Below, piece after piece: positions 35,895 through 44,992 of a stretch of DNA of 64,000 nucleotides; position 1 is the stretch's first letter; each line of letters starts with the position of its first letter. The notes beneath the pieces were generated by a model. That model was given only the letters and a program-made list of their open reading frames with translations. It was not told the DNA's origin and did not search any database. Made by a program: the position numbers and the translations under genes. Source of the stretch: CAIJNA01 sp964516815 (GTDB taxonomy: Bacteria; Campylobacterota; Campylobacteria; Campylobacterales; Arcobacteraceae); assembly GCA_964516815.1 (NCBI GenBank), contig CAZEXK010000005.1, positions 19,313 to 83,312 of the forward strand. Direction: 5' to 3'.

Positions 35895-37274
35895 TTGATT
35901 AGTAAAAAGCCAAACTCTTATAGAGTAAGTAGATATTATACTTATATAATAGCTACTATTTTTAGTATTTCAATACCACTTATTAAAATTAATGGTAATC
36001 AAATATTTTTATTGTCATTTGATAAAAAGCAGTTACATCTTATGGGTGTAGTTTTTGATATGCAAGAGCTTTATATGATGCCATTTTTACTTATGTTGCT
36101 ATTTCTTGGGATATTTGCACTAACTGCTGTTGGAGGAAGAGCTTGGTGTGGTTGGGCATGTCCTCAAACTATATTTAGAGTAATATATAGAGATTTGATA
36201 CAATCAAAACTGCTGGGTTTACGAAGAATAAAAAATAAACAAAAAGATACAGACTATACAAAAATAAAAAATCAAGTTAAACAAGCTATTGCAATAATAT
36301 TATGGACTTTACTTGCATTTACAGCAGCATCAAATTTTATGTGGTATTTTATACCACCTGCTGATTTTTTTTCTTATTTATATAATGCTACTGAACATAT
36401 TGTTCTTATTGGTTTTTTACTTAGCATAACTATATTTTTAGTTTATGATGTAATAGTACTTCAGGAAAATTTTTGTGTATATGTTTGTCCTTATTCTAGA
36501 GTACAATCAGTCTTATATGATGATGATACATTGCAAGCTATTTATAGTGAAAAACGTGGTGGCAAGATATATAATGACAATAAAGACAAAATAGTATTTA
36601 AAGAAAAAGATTTAAAAGATGAACAAAATGAATGTACGACATGTCAATCATGTGTTACAGTTTGTCCTACGCATATAGATATTAGAAAAGGTACACAATT
36701 AGAATGTATTAATTGCTTGGAATGTGTGGATGCTTGTACAACTGTTATGGGAAAACTAGGAAAAGAATCTTTAGTTCAATGGTCTAGTACTTCAAGTATA
36801 GTAAATGGAAAAAAGACAAATATTTTTAGAATAAAAACACTTATGTATATTGCATCACTTTTTATTGTTATTTTCATGTTGTTTATTATGGGTGGAACTA
36901 AAGAATATATGCTTTTAAATATAAATAAAAGTAGTAGTTTGTATAAAATTAAACAAAATAATATTGTTGAAAATAATTATATTTTTCTTTTTCAAAATAC
37001 ACAAAAAGAAAATTATACATATGATATAGAAATAATTGGAAAATATAAAGATAAAATAAAAATAAAAGGCTTTAAGGCATTTAAATTATCAAGTGGTAAG
37101 TTAAGAAAAAAAGTAGTTAAACTTTATACTAATAAACTTTTAGTTGAAAATATGAGAAGTAACACAGCTCTTACACTTACTATAAGAGCATTTGCAATAC
37201 AAAATAAAGAAAAAATATTTGTTACTAGAAAAGCCGTTTTTTTATACCCAAGAAGTGATAAACTAATAAAATAA
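35895..37274 (+). CDS. ccoG: Cytochrome c oxidase accessory protein CcoG (FixG-type)
   Basis: Membrane iron-sulphur protein that helps mature cbb3 oxidase, probably by reducing copper. 459 residues with a TTG start behind AAAGGT. Membrane helices near 18-35, 55-75, 95-115 and 155-180; cysteine sites GRAWCGWACPQT, ENFCVYVCPYSR and CTTCQSCVTVCPTHID plus CINCLECVDAC; a fifth helix near 320; then a periplasmic Ig-like domain. The cbb3 genes are not in the window. Confidence 0.93.
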   Translation: MISKKPNSYRVSRYYTYIIATIFSISIPLIKINGNQIFLLSFDKKQLHLMGVVFDMQELYMMPFLLMLLFLGIFALTAVGGRAWCGWACPQTIFRVIYRDLIQSKLLGLRRIKNKQKDTDYTKIKNQVKQAIAIILWTLLAFTAASNFMWYFIPPADFFSYLYNATEHIVLIGFLLSITIFLVYDVIVLQENFCVYVCPYSRVQSVLYDDDTLQAIYSEKRGGKIYNDNKDKIVFKEKDLKDEQNECTTCQSCVTVCPTHIDIRKGTQLECINCLECVDACTTVMGKLGKESLVQWSSTSSIVNGKKTNIFRIKTLMYIASLFIVIFMLFIMGGTKEYMLLNINKSSSLYKIKQNNIVENNYIFLFQNTQKENYTYDIEIIGKYKDKIKIKGFKAFKLSSGKLRKKVVKLYTNKLLVENMRSNTALTLTIRAFAIQNKEKIFVTRKAVFLYPRSDKLIK

Positions 37275-37302
37275 ACATAATATATTAAAAGTTTTTTTTA
37301 GA

Positions 37303-37308
37303 TAAAAT
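37303..37308 (+). promoter_or_regulatory. Putative -10 box for luxS
   Basis: TAAAAT within TTTTAGATAAAATG, preceded by a run of Ts, 22 bases before the luxS start. The TTTTAGATAnAAT pattern also precedes ilvC, which suggests a shared promoter form in this genome. Confidence 0.5.
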
Positions 37309-37330
37309 GTAAAAAATAAAAGGAAAAGAT

Positions 37331-37846
37331 ATGCCGTTATTAGATAGTTTTAGAGTAGACCATACAATTATGACAGCCCCAGCTGTTAGAGTTGCAAAAA
37401 CAATGAGTAGTCCTAAAGGTGATACTATTACAGTATTTGACTTAAGATTTTGTGTGCCAAATGAAGATGCAATGGGATCTAAAGGTATTCATACTTTGGA
37501 GCATTTATTTGCAGGATTTATTAGAAATCACTTAAATAGTGACAATGTAGAAATAATAGATTGTTCTCCTATGGGATGTAGAACTGGATTTTATATGTCA
37601 GTTTTAGGAAATCCTAGTGAAAAAAAAGTAGCAAAGGCATGGAAACAATCTATGAAAGATGTTTTAAAAGTAAAAAGCGAATCTGATATACCAGAATTAA
37701 ATTTACACCAGTGTGGTACATATAAAATGCATTCATTAAAAAGTGCAAAAAAAATATCTCAAAAAATTTTAGACAAAGATATAGGTATTATGGATAATGA
37801 AAGCCTTTATTTAAGTGAAAAAAAGATGAAAAAGCTTGGTATTTAA
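37331..37846 (+). CDS. luxS: S-ribosylhomocysteine lyase
   Basis: Recycles S-ribosylhomocysteine and produces the AI-2 precursor. 171 residues. Metal ligands His54 and His58 with Glu57 (HTLEHLF) and Cys128 (LHQCGT) are present, as is the catalytic Cys83 (MGCRTGF). Single gene with its own promoter. Confidence 0.97.
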   Translation: MPLLDSFRVDHTIMTAPAVRVAKTMSSPKGDTITVFDLRFCVPNEDAMGSKGIHTLEHLFAGFIRNHLNSDNVEIIDCSPMGCRTGFYMSVLGNPSEKKVAKAWKQSMKDVLKVKSESDIPELNLHQCGTYKMHSLKSAKKISQKILDKDIGIMDNESLYLSEKKMKKLGI

Positions 37847-37912
37847 TAAGAAAAATAAATAAGTTAGTAATTATATTATTTATAATTACTAAGTAAATAG
37901 CTTACAAAAGAT

Positions 37913-38656
37913 ATGAAAAACAATAATCTAATTAAAACTAATGATAATACATATACAATGTACTCAAGTACATATAAACAAAATTATCATAATTTAATAG
38001 ATGGAGCAATGAGTGAATCGCTACTAAAACATGTTTTACCTGTGTTTAGTATATTCAAACATAAAGTAGAACTAAATATTTTAGATATTTGTTTTGGACT
38101 TGGATACAATACATTTTGCACTATCTTACATATTATAAATAATAATATTAAAACAAAAATTAATATTTACTCTCCTGAATTAGACGAGGATTTAATACAA
38201 TCACTAAATAATTTTGAATATCCAAAAGAATTTAAAAAAATAAATCATATAATCAAAGAGCTTATAATAAACAAAAAATACCAAGATGCACAATTTTGTA
38301 TAAATATACATATAGGTGATGCTAGAAAGTATATAAAATCTTTAAAAAATATTGATGTAGTATATCAAGATGCATTTTCAAGTGATGTAAATAAAGAACT
38401 TTGGACGTTTGAATATTTTAAAGATATTAAAAATATATTAAACCATGAAGCACTTATAACTACATATTCGATTTCAACACCAATCAGACTTGCAATAAGC
38501 TATAATGATATGTATATATTTGAACATAAATATGACAATAAAAGAAAGGCCAGCATAGCTTATAGCAAAAATAAATTAAACTATAATAATGCTAAATTTA
38601 TAGATATGAATAAAAAATTAATAAATAATCCTAATGCAAAAACATTAAAAGATTAA
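37913..38656 (+). CDS. MnmD/MnmC2-like tRNA methyltransferase
   Basis: 247 residues with the SAM-binding motif ILDICFGLGYNTF and the family motif DVVYQDAFSSDVNKELWT, as in the MnmC methyltransferase domain that finishes mnm5U34 in tRNA. No FAD oxidoreductase half is present, so this is the stand-alone form. The LUD protein gene follows 15 bases downstream. Confidence 0.85.
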   Translation: MKNNNLIKTNDNTYTMYSSTYKQNYHNLIDGAMSESLLKHVLPVFSIFKHKVELNILDICFGLGYNTFCTILHIINNNIKTKINIYSPELDEDLIQSLNNFEYPKEFKKINHIIKELIINKKYQDAQFCINIHIGDARKYIKSLKNIDVVYQDAFSSDVNKELWTFEYFKDIKNILNHEALITTYSISTPIRLAISYNDMYIFEHKYDNKRKASIAYSKNKLNYNNAKFIDMNKKLINNPNAKTLKD

Positions 38657-38671
38657 TAAAAAGGTAAAATA

Positions 38672-39268
38672 ATGGAAGCATTTATCAAAACACTTAAAAG
38701 TTGTGGATACAAAGTTATACAAGCAGAAGATAAAAATGAGGCACTAGATATTTCTAAATCGTTGATTAAAAGTGGAATGAGTGTTGGTTTAGGAGGTTCT
38801 ACGACTGTAAAAGATATTGGGCTTTTAGATGAGCTTGTTAGCAGAGATGATATTATTTTACATAATCAATATGAGCTTGGCATTACTATGCAAGAAAATA
38901 CAAAAAGAAGACGAGATGGAATATTAACTGATATTTATGTATGTAGTACAAATGCAATTACAAAAGATGGAAAACTTATAAATGCAGATGGCAGTGGTAA
39001 TAGAACAGCAGCTATGATATTTGGACCTAAAGAAGTACTTTTAATAGTTGGTAAAAATAAAATAGTAGAAGATACACAAGAAGGTTTGCATAGACTTATG
39101 AATGTAGCTGCAATTAAAAATATAAATAGAATGAATACTATAGCAATAAATGCAAATAAAGAACCAATACACAATTTAGATAATATAGCAAATAAATTCA
39201 CACAAATTAAAGCAGATGAGCAAGATAGAATTACGATTATACTTGTGAATGAAGAATTAGGGTATTAA
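38672..39268 (+). CDS. LUD-domain (LutC/YkgG-like) protein
   Basis: 198 residues with VGLGGSTTVKDIGLLDEL, YVCSTNAITKDGKLINADGSGNR and the GPKEVLLIVGKNKIV segment that mark the LUD domain. LutC is part of a lactate-oxidising complex, but LutA and LutB are not nearby, so its substrate is open. Confidence 0.85.
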   Translation: MEAFIKTLKSCGYKVIQAEDKNEALDISKSLIKSGMSVGLGGSTTVKDIGLLDELVSRDDIILHNQYELGITMQENTKRRRDGILTDIYVCSTNAITKDGKLINADGSGNRTAAMIFGPKEVLLIVGKNKIVEDTQEGLHRLMNVAAIKNINRMNTIAINANKEPIHNLDNIANKFTQIKADEQDRITIILVNEELGY

Positions 39269-39279
39269 ATTTTAAAAAT

Positions 39280-40026
39280 TTATCTTCTTATATCTTCTAA
39301 AACGTATTTTATATTAGATAAATCACAAAAAGTTGTAAATTTTTTAAATTCACTTTTTGTTAGTTTTTCATTGTTTGAAGATATTGATATTACTGCATGT
39401 TTTTCATCATCTTGAATTATAGGTAAAGATGAAAATTCAACATCACTTGATATTTCTTTCATTGTATTAATAAGAGCATCTTCACTAATATATGCAGTCA
39501 TTACTAGTGCATAAGTTTCTTGTTTATTTTTAATATAATGTGTATCAAGAGCTTCTATTATCATATCGTGAGCCATAGAAGGAAATCCTGGTACGAAGAA
39601 AAATCTATTTTGTAAATAAAAGCCAGGAACATTATTTACTACATTTTTTAGCAATGATGCATGCAATGGAAGTTTTGCCATATTTATTCTATGTGGATAA
39701 GCATTTTCTTTAAATTCATTTATTATTAATTCTTTTGCTTTTTGATCTGTTTTCATTTTTGAATTTGTAAAGACATTTGCAGCACATACTCTTGTAAAAT
39801 CATCAGGGGTAGCGCCAATACCACCAAAACAAAACATTACACTATTAGGGTCATTTTTTATAAGAGTAAATATATCTTGTATAAGTTGTGGGTCGTCTTT
39901 TATAACAAATGATGCTTTGTGTACCCATGATCTTTTTATAAGTTCTTTATTTAAAAAGGAAAAATGGGCATCATTACGGCGTCCATTTAACAATTCTGTA
40001 CCTATAATAACAGAATAAAAATTCAC
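39280..40026 (-). CDS. CinA-like MoCF-domain protein
   Basis: 248 residues with the molybdopterin-binding-like fold seen in CinA N-terminal domains: IIGTELLNGRRNDAHF near the start and MFCFGGIGATPDDFTR near residue 88. There is no C-terminal nicotinamide-nucleotide amidase domain, so only half of a full CinA exists. It overlaps adk by one base. Confidence 0.82.
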   Translation of the reverse strand: MNFYSVIIGTELLNGRRNDAHFSFLNKELIKRSWVHKASFVIKDDPQLIQDIFTLIKNDPNSVMFCFGGIGATPDDFTRVCAANVFTNSKMKTDQKAKELIINEFKENAYPHRINMAKLPLHASLLKNVVNNVPGFYLQNRFFFVPGFPSMAHDMIIEALDTHYIKNKQETYALVMTAYISEDALINTMKEISSDVEFSSLPIIQDDEKHAVISISSNNEKLTKSEFKKFTTFCDLSNIKYVLEDIRR

Positions 40027-40595
40027 TAAATCTTGCTTTGTATAAATTTATCCATTGCATTTACTATTGTTTCTAAAGAAGGTTCTCCATCAACTTTGTG
40101 TAAAATATTTAAGTTTTCATAAAAATCTTGAATATCATTTAATGGTTCAGTATATACTTTCATTCTATTATTAAATACTTCAACATTATCATCAGCTCCT
40201 CTAGCACGGCCAAGAACTCTATCACATGCAGTTTCTTCACTTACAACTACTTCAATTACATTTTGCAAAGTTACTTCATCTTCATTTTCTAAGTATTTAT
40301 CTAGTTCAATCATTTGTTCTGTACTTCTTGGGTAGCCATCTATTATGATTACATCAGTTGGAGCATTTTTAATAGATGTTACAATTGTTTTAATAACAAT
40401 TTCAATAGGTACTAAATTTCCAGCACTTACATAAGAATCTATTTTTTCTCCTAATTCTCCACCACGAGCAACTTCAGCTCTAAACATGTCACCTGTAGAA
40501 TAGTGAGTAATATTATCATGTCTTTGAGCTATTTGTTCTGCATCAGTAGTTTTACCTGAACCAGGAGCTCCAATAATTAAAAATAATTTTTTCAT
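40026..40595 (-). CDS. adk: Adenylate kinase
   Basis: Balances AMP, ADP and ATP. 189 residues with P-loop GAPGSGKTTDAEQ, the AMP-binding STGDMFRAEV and DGYPRSTEQM. Short-LID type without a zinc domain. AAAGGA precedes the ATG. Confidence 0.95.
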   Translation of the reverse strand: MKKLFLIIGAPGSGKTTDAEQIAQRHDNITHYSTGDMFRAEVARGGELGEKIDSYVSAGNLVPIEIVIKTIVTSIKNAPTDVIIIDGYPRSTEQMIELDKYLENEDEVTLQNVIEVVVSEETACDRVLGRARGADDNVEVFNNRMKVYTEPLNDIQDFYENLNILHKVDGEPSLETIVNAMDKFIQSKI

Positions 40596-40713
40596 AATTT
40601 TCCTTTTATATATTTTTTATAAAATAATATTTATTTCATAAAAAAAATATAGTATAAGTTTTTTAAACTATATACGATAGCTAAATATAACTATTTTATT
40701 ACAAAAACTAATA

Positions 40714-40738
40714 AATATTTGTATCCAATACAAATATT
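40714..40738. terminator. 11-bp hairpin between fusA and adk
   Basis: Perfect 11-bp arms (AATATTTGTAT and complement) with a 3-nt loop. It lies downstream of fusA and upstream of adk, so it may reinforce termination of fusA or sit in the adk leader. Confidence 0.4.
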
Positions 40739-40740
40739 AT

Positions 40741-40778
40741 AAGAAAATTACCCACTAATTTGAGCGAATAATTTTCTT
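40741..40778 (-). terminator. Putative terminator after fusA
   Basis: Ten-bp arms (40741-40750 and 40769-40778, AAGAAAATTA type) around an 18-nt loop, 12 bases after the fusA stop on the minus strand. It fits the end of the rpsL-rpsG-fusA transcript; the T run is imperfect. Confidence 0.5.
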
Positions 40779-40790
40779 TATAGAAGATTA

Positions 40791-42905
40791 TTAACCGTTT
40801 CTCTTTTTCATAATTTCATCTGCAACACTTTTTGGAACTTCCATATATTGATCAAAAATCATTGAATAAGTAGCTCTACCTTGTGACATAGATCTTAAAT
40901 CAGTTGAGTAACCAAACATTTCAGCCAATGGTACAAGTGCAACTACAAGTTTAACTCCAGCTCTATCATCCATAGATTGAACTTGACCTCTTCTTTTATT
41001 ACAATCTCCAATAACATCACCCATATAATCTTCAGGTGTTTCAATTTCAACTCTCATCATAGGTTCAAGAATACAAGCTTGTGCGTCTTTTTGTCTACAA
41101 CCAGCTTTAAATCCCATAGATGCAGCTAATTTAAATGCCATTTCAGATGAATCAACATCATGGTATGAACCATCATAAACAGTTACTTGAATATCAACAA
41201 GAGGATAACCAGCTAAAATACCACCTTGCATTGTTTCTTTACATCCTTTTTCAACAGCTGGGATATATTCTTTAGGAATAGACCCACCTTTTACTTCATT
41301 TACAAATTTGAAACCTTCTTCATTTGTTTCTTCAGCAGTCATAGGATCAATTCTTAAATAAACATGTCCATACTGACCTTTACCACCAGATTGTTTTGCA
41401 TATTTATATTCTTGTTTAACACCAGCTTTAATTGTTTCTCTATAAGCAACTTGTGGAGCACCAACTTCAGCTTCAACTGCAAATTCTCTTTTCATTCTAT
41501 CTACTAGAATTTCAAGGTGTAACTCACCCATTCCTGAAATAATAGTTTGTCCAGATTCTTCATCAGTTTCAACTCTAAAAGAAGGATCTTCTTGAGCTAA
41601 TTTTCCTAAAGCAATACCCATTTTTTCTTGATCGGCTTTTGTTTTTGGTTCAACTGCAACACTAATTACAGGTTCTGGAAAGTCCATTCTTTCTAATACT
41701 ACAGGATCTTTATCAGATGCAAGAGTATCTCCTGTAATTGTTGATTTTAATCCAACAACAGCACCAATTTCTCCAGCATAAAGTTCAGTAACTTCTTCTC
41801 TTTTAATTGCATGCATTTTAAGAAGTCTACCAATTCTTTCTTTTTTCATTTTAGTTGAGTTTTGTACATAAGTACCTGATTTTAAGATACCTCTATATAC
41901 TCTTGTAAATGTTAGTTGTCCAACAAAAGGATCAGTCATAATTTTAAATGCAAGAGCAGCAACTTCACCATCATCTGTTGATTCTACAATTACAGCTTCA
42001 CCATCTTGTGTTTCACCTTTAATGTCTTCAACTTCTAAAGGTGAAGGCATATACATAGCAACAGCATCAAGTAAAGTTTGAACACCTTTGTTTTTAAAAG
42101 CAGTACCACAAGTCATTGGAGTAATGGTCATATTTAAACAACCTTCTTTTAATCCAGCTACAATTTCATCATCTGTTAATTCACCTTCTTCAAGGTATTT
42201 TTCCATTAAATCATCGTTAGCTTCAGCTGCAGCTTCAACCATTTTTTCTCTATATTCTTCTGCTTGGTCTTGTAATTCAGCTGGAATATCTTCTACATGG
42301 TAACTAGATCCCATTTCAGCATCAGCATCCCAAACAATAGCTTTCATTTTAATCAAGTCAACTACACCTGCAAAATTCTCTTCAGCTCCAATAGGAATTT
42401 GAATAGGCACAGGGTTTGCTTTTAGTCTTGAAGCAACTTGTTCTTCAACCATAAAAAAGTCTGCACCTGTTCTATCCATTTTGTTAACAAAAATCATTCT
42501 AGGAACTCTATATTTATTTGCTTGTCTCCAAACAGTTTCACTTTGTGGTTGAACACCACCAACTGAACAAAATACTGCTACAGCTCCATCTAAAACTCTC
42601 ATAGATCTTTCAACTTCAATAGTAAAGTCAACGTGACCTGGAGTATCAATAATATTAATCATCAATTCTTCATTTGTTATTGGGTGGCTCCAGTTACAAG
42701 TAGTTGCAGCAGAAGTAATAGTAATACCTCTTTCTTGCTCTTGTTCCATCCAGTCCATAGTTGCAGCACCATCATGTACTTCACCTATTTTATGTTCAAC
42801 ACCAGTATAAAATAAAATTCTTTCTGTTGTTGTAGTTTTTCCTGCATCAATATGTGCTGCAATTCCAATATTTCTTAATCTTCCAAGTGGTGTTTTACGT
42901 GCCAT
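40791..42905 (-). CDS. fusA: Translation elongation factor G
   Basis: GTPase that moves tRNA and mRNA through the ribosome. 704 residues with AHIDAGKTTTTERIL, the RGITI switch region, DTPGHVDF and NKMDR. Domain IV includes GSGGKGQYGHV-type sequence (SGGKGQYGHVYL). Third gene of the rpsL-rpsG-fusA unit, starting 9 bases after rpsG. Confidence 0.98.
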   Translation of the reverse strand: MARKTPLGRLRNIGIAAHIDAGKTTTTERILFYTGVEHKIGEVHDGAATMDWMEQEQERGITITSAATTCNWSHPITNEELMINIIDTPGHVDFTIEVERSMRVLDGAVAVFCSVGGVQPQSETVWRQANKYRVPRMIFVNKMDRTGADFFMVEEQVASRLKANPVPIQIPIGAEENFAGVVDLIKMKAIVWDADAEMGSSYHVEDIPAELQDQAEEYREKMVEAAAEANDDLMEKYLEEGELTDDEIVAGLKEGCLNMTITPMTCGTAFKNKGVQTLLDAVAMYMPSPLEVEDIKGETQDGEAVIVESTDDGEVAALAFKIMTDPFVGQLTFTRVYRGILKSGTYVQNSTKMKKERIGRLLKMHAIKREEVTELYAGEIGAVVGLKSTITGDTLASDKDPVVLERMDFPEPVISVAVEPKTKADQEKMGIALGKLAQEDPSFRVETDEESGQTIISGMGELHLEILVDRMKREFAVEAEVGAPQVAYRETIKAGVKQEYKYAKQSGGKGQYGHVYLRIDPMTAEETNEEGFKFVNEVKGGSIPKEYIPAVEKGCKETMQGGILAGYPLVDIQVTVYDGSYHDVDSSEMAFKLAASMGFKAGCRQKDAQACILEPMMRVEIETPEDYMGDVIGDCNKRRGQVQSMDDRAGVKLVVALVPLAEMFGYSTDLRSMSQGRATYSMIFDQYMEVPKSVADEIMKKRNG

Positions 42906-42914
42906 ATTAAAACC

Positions 42915-43382
42915 TTACCATCTGTAATGAGCAAATGCTTTATTTGCTTCTGCCATTTTGTGCATATCTTCTTTTTTCTTGAAAGTATTTCCTCTTTCAT
43001 TTGCAGCTTCAAAAATTTCATTTGCTAGTCTATCAACCATAGTTCTTTCATTTCTTTTTCTAGAAATATCAACTATCCATCTTAATGCTAAAGTTTGTCT
43101 TCTTTCATCTCTAACTTCAACTGGCACTTGATATGTAGCTCCACCAACTCTTCTTGATTTTACTTCTAAAAGTGGTTTGATGTTTTCTAATGCTTTTTCA
43201 AAAAGTTCAATACCTTTTTCTTCGCCTCTATTTTCTAAGTTTGCTAATGCACCATATATAATTTTTTGTGCTATAGATTTTTTACCATCTAACATAATCA
43301 TATTCATAAACTTTGTAACTACTTTACTTCCATAAATAGGATCAGCCATTACTTCTCTAACGGGAGCTTTTCTTCTTCTCAT
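42915..43382 (-). CDS. rpsG: 30S ribosomal protein S7
   Basis: 155 residues starting MRRRKAPVREVMADPIYGS, with the KSRRVGGATYQVPVEV signature. Sits between rpsL and fusA as in most bacteria, 18 bases after the rpsL stop. Confidence 0.98.
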   Translation of the reverse strand: MRRRKAPVREVMADPIYGSKVVTKFMNMIMLDGKKSIAQKIIYGALANLENRGEEKGIELFEKALENIKPLLEVKSRRVGGATYQVPVEVRDERRQTLALRWIVDISRKRNERTMVDRLANEIFEAANERGNTFKKKEDMHKMAEANKAFAHYRW

Positions 43383-43400
43383 TTTATAATCCTTTTCCTA

Positions 43401-43775
43401 TTATTTTTTTGGCTTTTTAGTACCATATTTAGATCTTGCAACAGTTCTATTTGCAACACCAGCAGTATCAAGAGCTCCACGAACAATATGATATTTAACA
43501 CCAGGTAAATCTTTAATTCTACCTCCTCTTACTAACACAATACTATGTTCTTGAAGGTTATGTCCCTCACCACCAATATATGAAATAACTTCAAATCCAG
43601 TAGTCAATCTAACTTTGGCAACTTTTCTTAAAGCTGAGTTAGGTTTCTTTGGTGTTGTTGTATATACTCTTGTACATACTCCTCTTCTTTGTGGACAACT
43701 TTCAAGAGCTCTTGATTGTGATTTCTCAACAATTCTTTTTCTCTCTTTTCTAATCAATTGATTAATTGTAGGCAT
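43401..43775 (-). CDS. rpsL: 30S ribosomal protein S12
   Basis: Decoding-centre protein. The frame extends upstream to 43814, but the ATG at 43775 has AAGGGA upstream and gives the standard 124 residues (MPTINQLIRKERK). The TTPKKPNSALRKVAKVRL streptomycin-region sequence has the common lysine. First gene of the unit, with a leader of about 150 bases. Confidence 0.97.
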   Translation of the reverse strand: MPTINQLIRKERKRIVEKSQSRALESCPQRRGVCTRVYTTTPKKPNSALRKVAKVRLTTGFEVISYIGGEGHNLQEHSIVLVRGGRIKDLPGVKYHIVRGALDTAGVANRTVARSKYGTKKPKK

Positions 43776-43930
43776 TCTTTTCCCTTTTATTTGGTTTGTT
43801 AACGATTTTAGCATCGTCCAAGCTTCTCTATATATGCATTTTGCATTTCTTAAGATACTACCTAATCTCAGACGGAAATTTTATCTTAAATTATTTTAAG
43901 AATTTATTATTTTTCTGAAAAAAGTTAGAG

Positions 43931-43958
43931 ATTATATCTAGTATAAACTTAAAATCAA
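43931..43958 (-). promoter_or_regulatory. Putative rpsL operon promoter
   Basis: On the minus strand TTGATT (43958-43953) and TATAAT (43936-43931) are separated by 16 bases. The expected start lies about 150 bases before rpsL, giving a long leader. Another TATAAT-like box lies about 30 bases further upstream. Confidence 0.55.
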
Positions 43959-44016
43959 GTATTATACAAATAGTGCTATATTATATTTGATTATTATTGT
44001 TCGTAAATGTACTAAT

Positions 44017-44988
44017 TTATTTTATAAAAACTCTTAACTTCGCTTGCACATATGCATTTGTATCAATAATTTGTTCACTTTTTAATTCTAGTTCTAAATC
44101 TTGTAAAAAGTTCATCATATATATATAATCTTCTTTTTTAAATTTGCTAGCAATACTTGATTGTATTTGTGCTATATTTTTAGGTAGGGCATAACCCCAA
44201 ATAGCTTTTATATCTAAAACACCATGTAATTTTAAATACGAATTTATCATAAATAATTGTTGTAAATAAGTACTAATTCTAGTAATTAATAATATTTCAT
44301 TAATTCCCTCTTCAAGTAAAAAAAATAAATCTTTATTTATGTTCTGTTTAGTAAATAAATTGACCAAAAAATCTTCCATATCAATTCTACCTAAACCAAA
44401 ACAATGCTTATTTATAGTTTTTGAAGATATTTGTTCATTTAGCAATGATAATTTATGTAAATCACTCATACACAAAGATAAATCTTTTTGATGCATATTA
44501 TATAAATACATTAAAGAATTTGCGTCAGTTTGTATGCCAAGGTTTTGTGATTTTTCATACAAAATATTTATTGCTTCATTATCATAAGGAATAAAAAATC
44601 TAACTTCAGTACTATTTGTTTTTTTAGAAAAACTTTTTGCCATAGTTCTAAAGTCAACTTGGCCATAACATGCAAATATAACTTTAGAATCTTTGTTTAT
44701 TTCACAAGCATTTATAAGTTTATCTACTTCTTTTTTTGGTATTTTTTTTGAAGTTTTTATTAATAATATATTTGTTGAAGAAAATAAAGAACTCTGTAAC
44801 AATGTATCATTGCAAAAATCAAAATTGTATTCTTCAAAATAAACCTTTGTTATTTCTTCTGAATTTGCGTGTTTTTTAGCTATTTTTAGTGCATATTCTT
44901 CAACTAAATATTCACTTTGACCATAAAACATGTAAGCATTAAAGTTTGTATTGTTTGAGTATTGTTTGTCAAATTCATTTTTATACAT
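44017..44988 (-). CDS. holA: DNA polymerase III delta subunit
   Basis: Clamp-loader subunit that opens the sliding clamp. 323 residues with the N-terminal MFYGQSEYLVEEYALKI and a three-domain layout of HolA (AAA-like part, then helical C-terminal part). Sequence divergence is typical of this subunit. The gene follows rnr by 4 bases. Confidence 0.85.
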   Translation of the reverse strand: MYKNEFDKQYSNNTNFNAYMFYGQSEYLVEEYALKIAKKHANSEEITKVYFEEYNFDFCNDTLLQSSLFSSTNILLIKTSKKIPKKEVDKLINACEINKDSKVIFACYGQVDFRTMAKSFSKKTNSTEVRFFIPYDNEAINILYEKSQNLGIQTDANSLMYLYNMHQKDLSLCMSDLHKLSLLNEQISSKTINKHCFGLGRIDMEDFLVNLFTKQNINKDLFFLLEEGINEILLITRISTYLQQLFMINSYLKLHGVLDIKAIWGYALPKNIAQIQSSIASKFKKEDYIYMMNFLQDLELELKSEQIIDTNAYVQAKLRVFIK

Positions 44989-44992
44989 ATTA

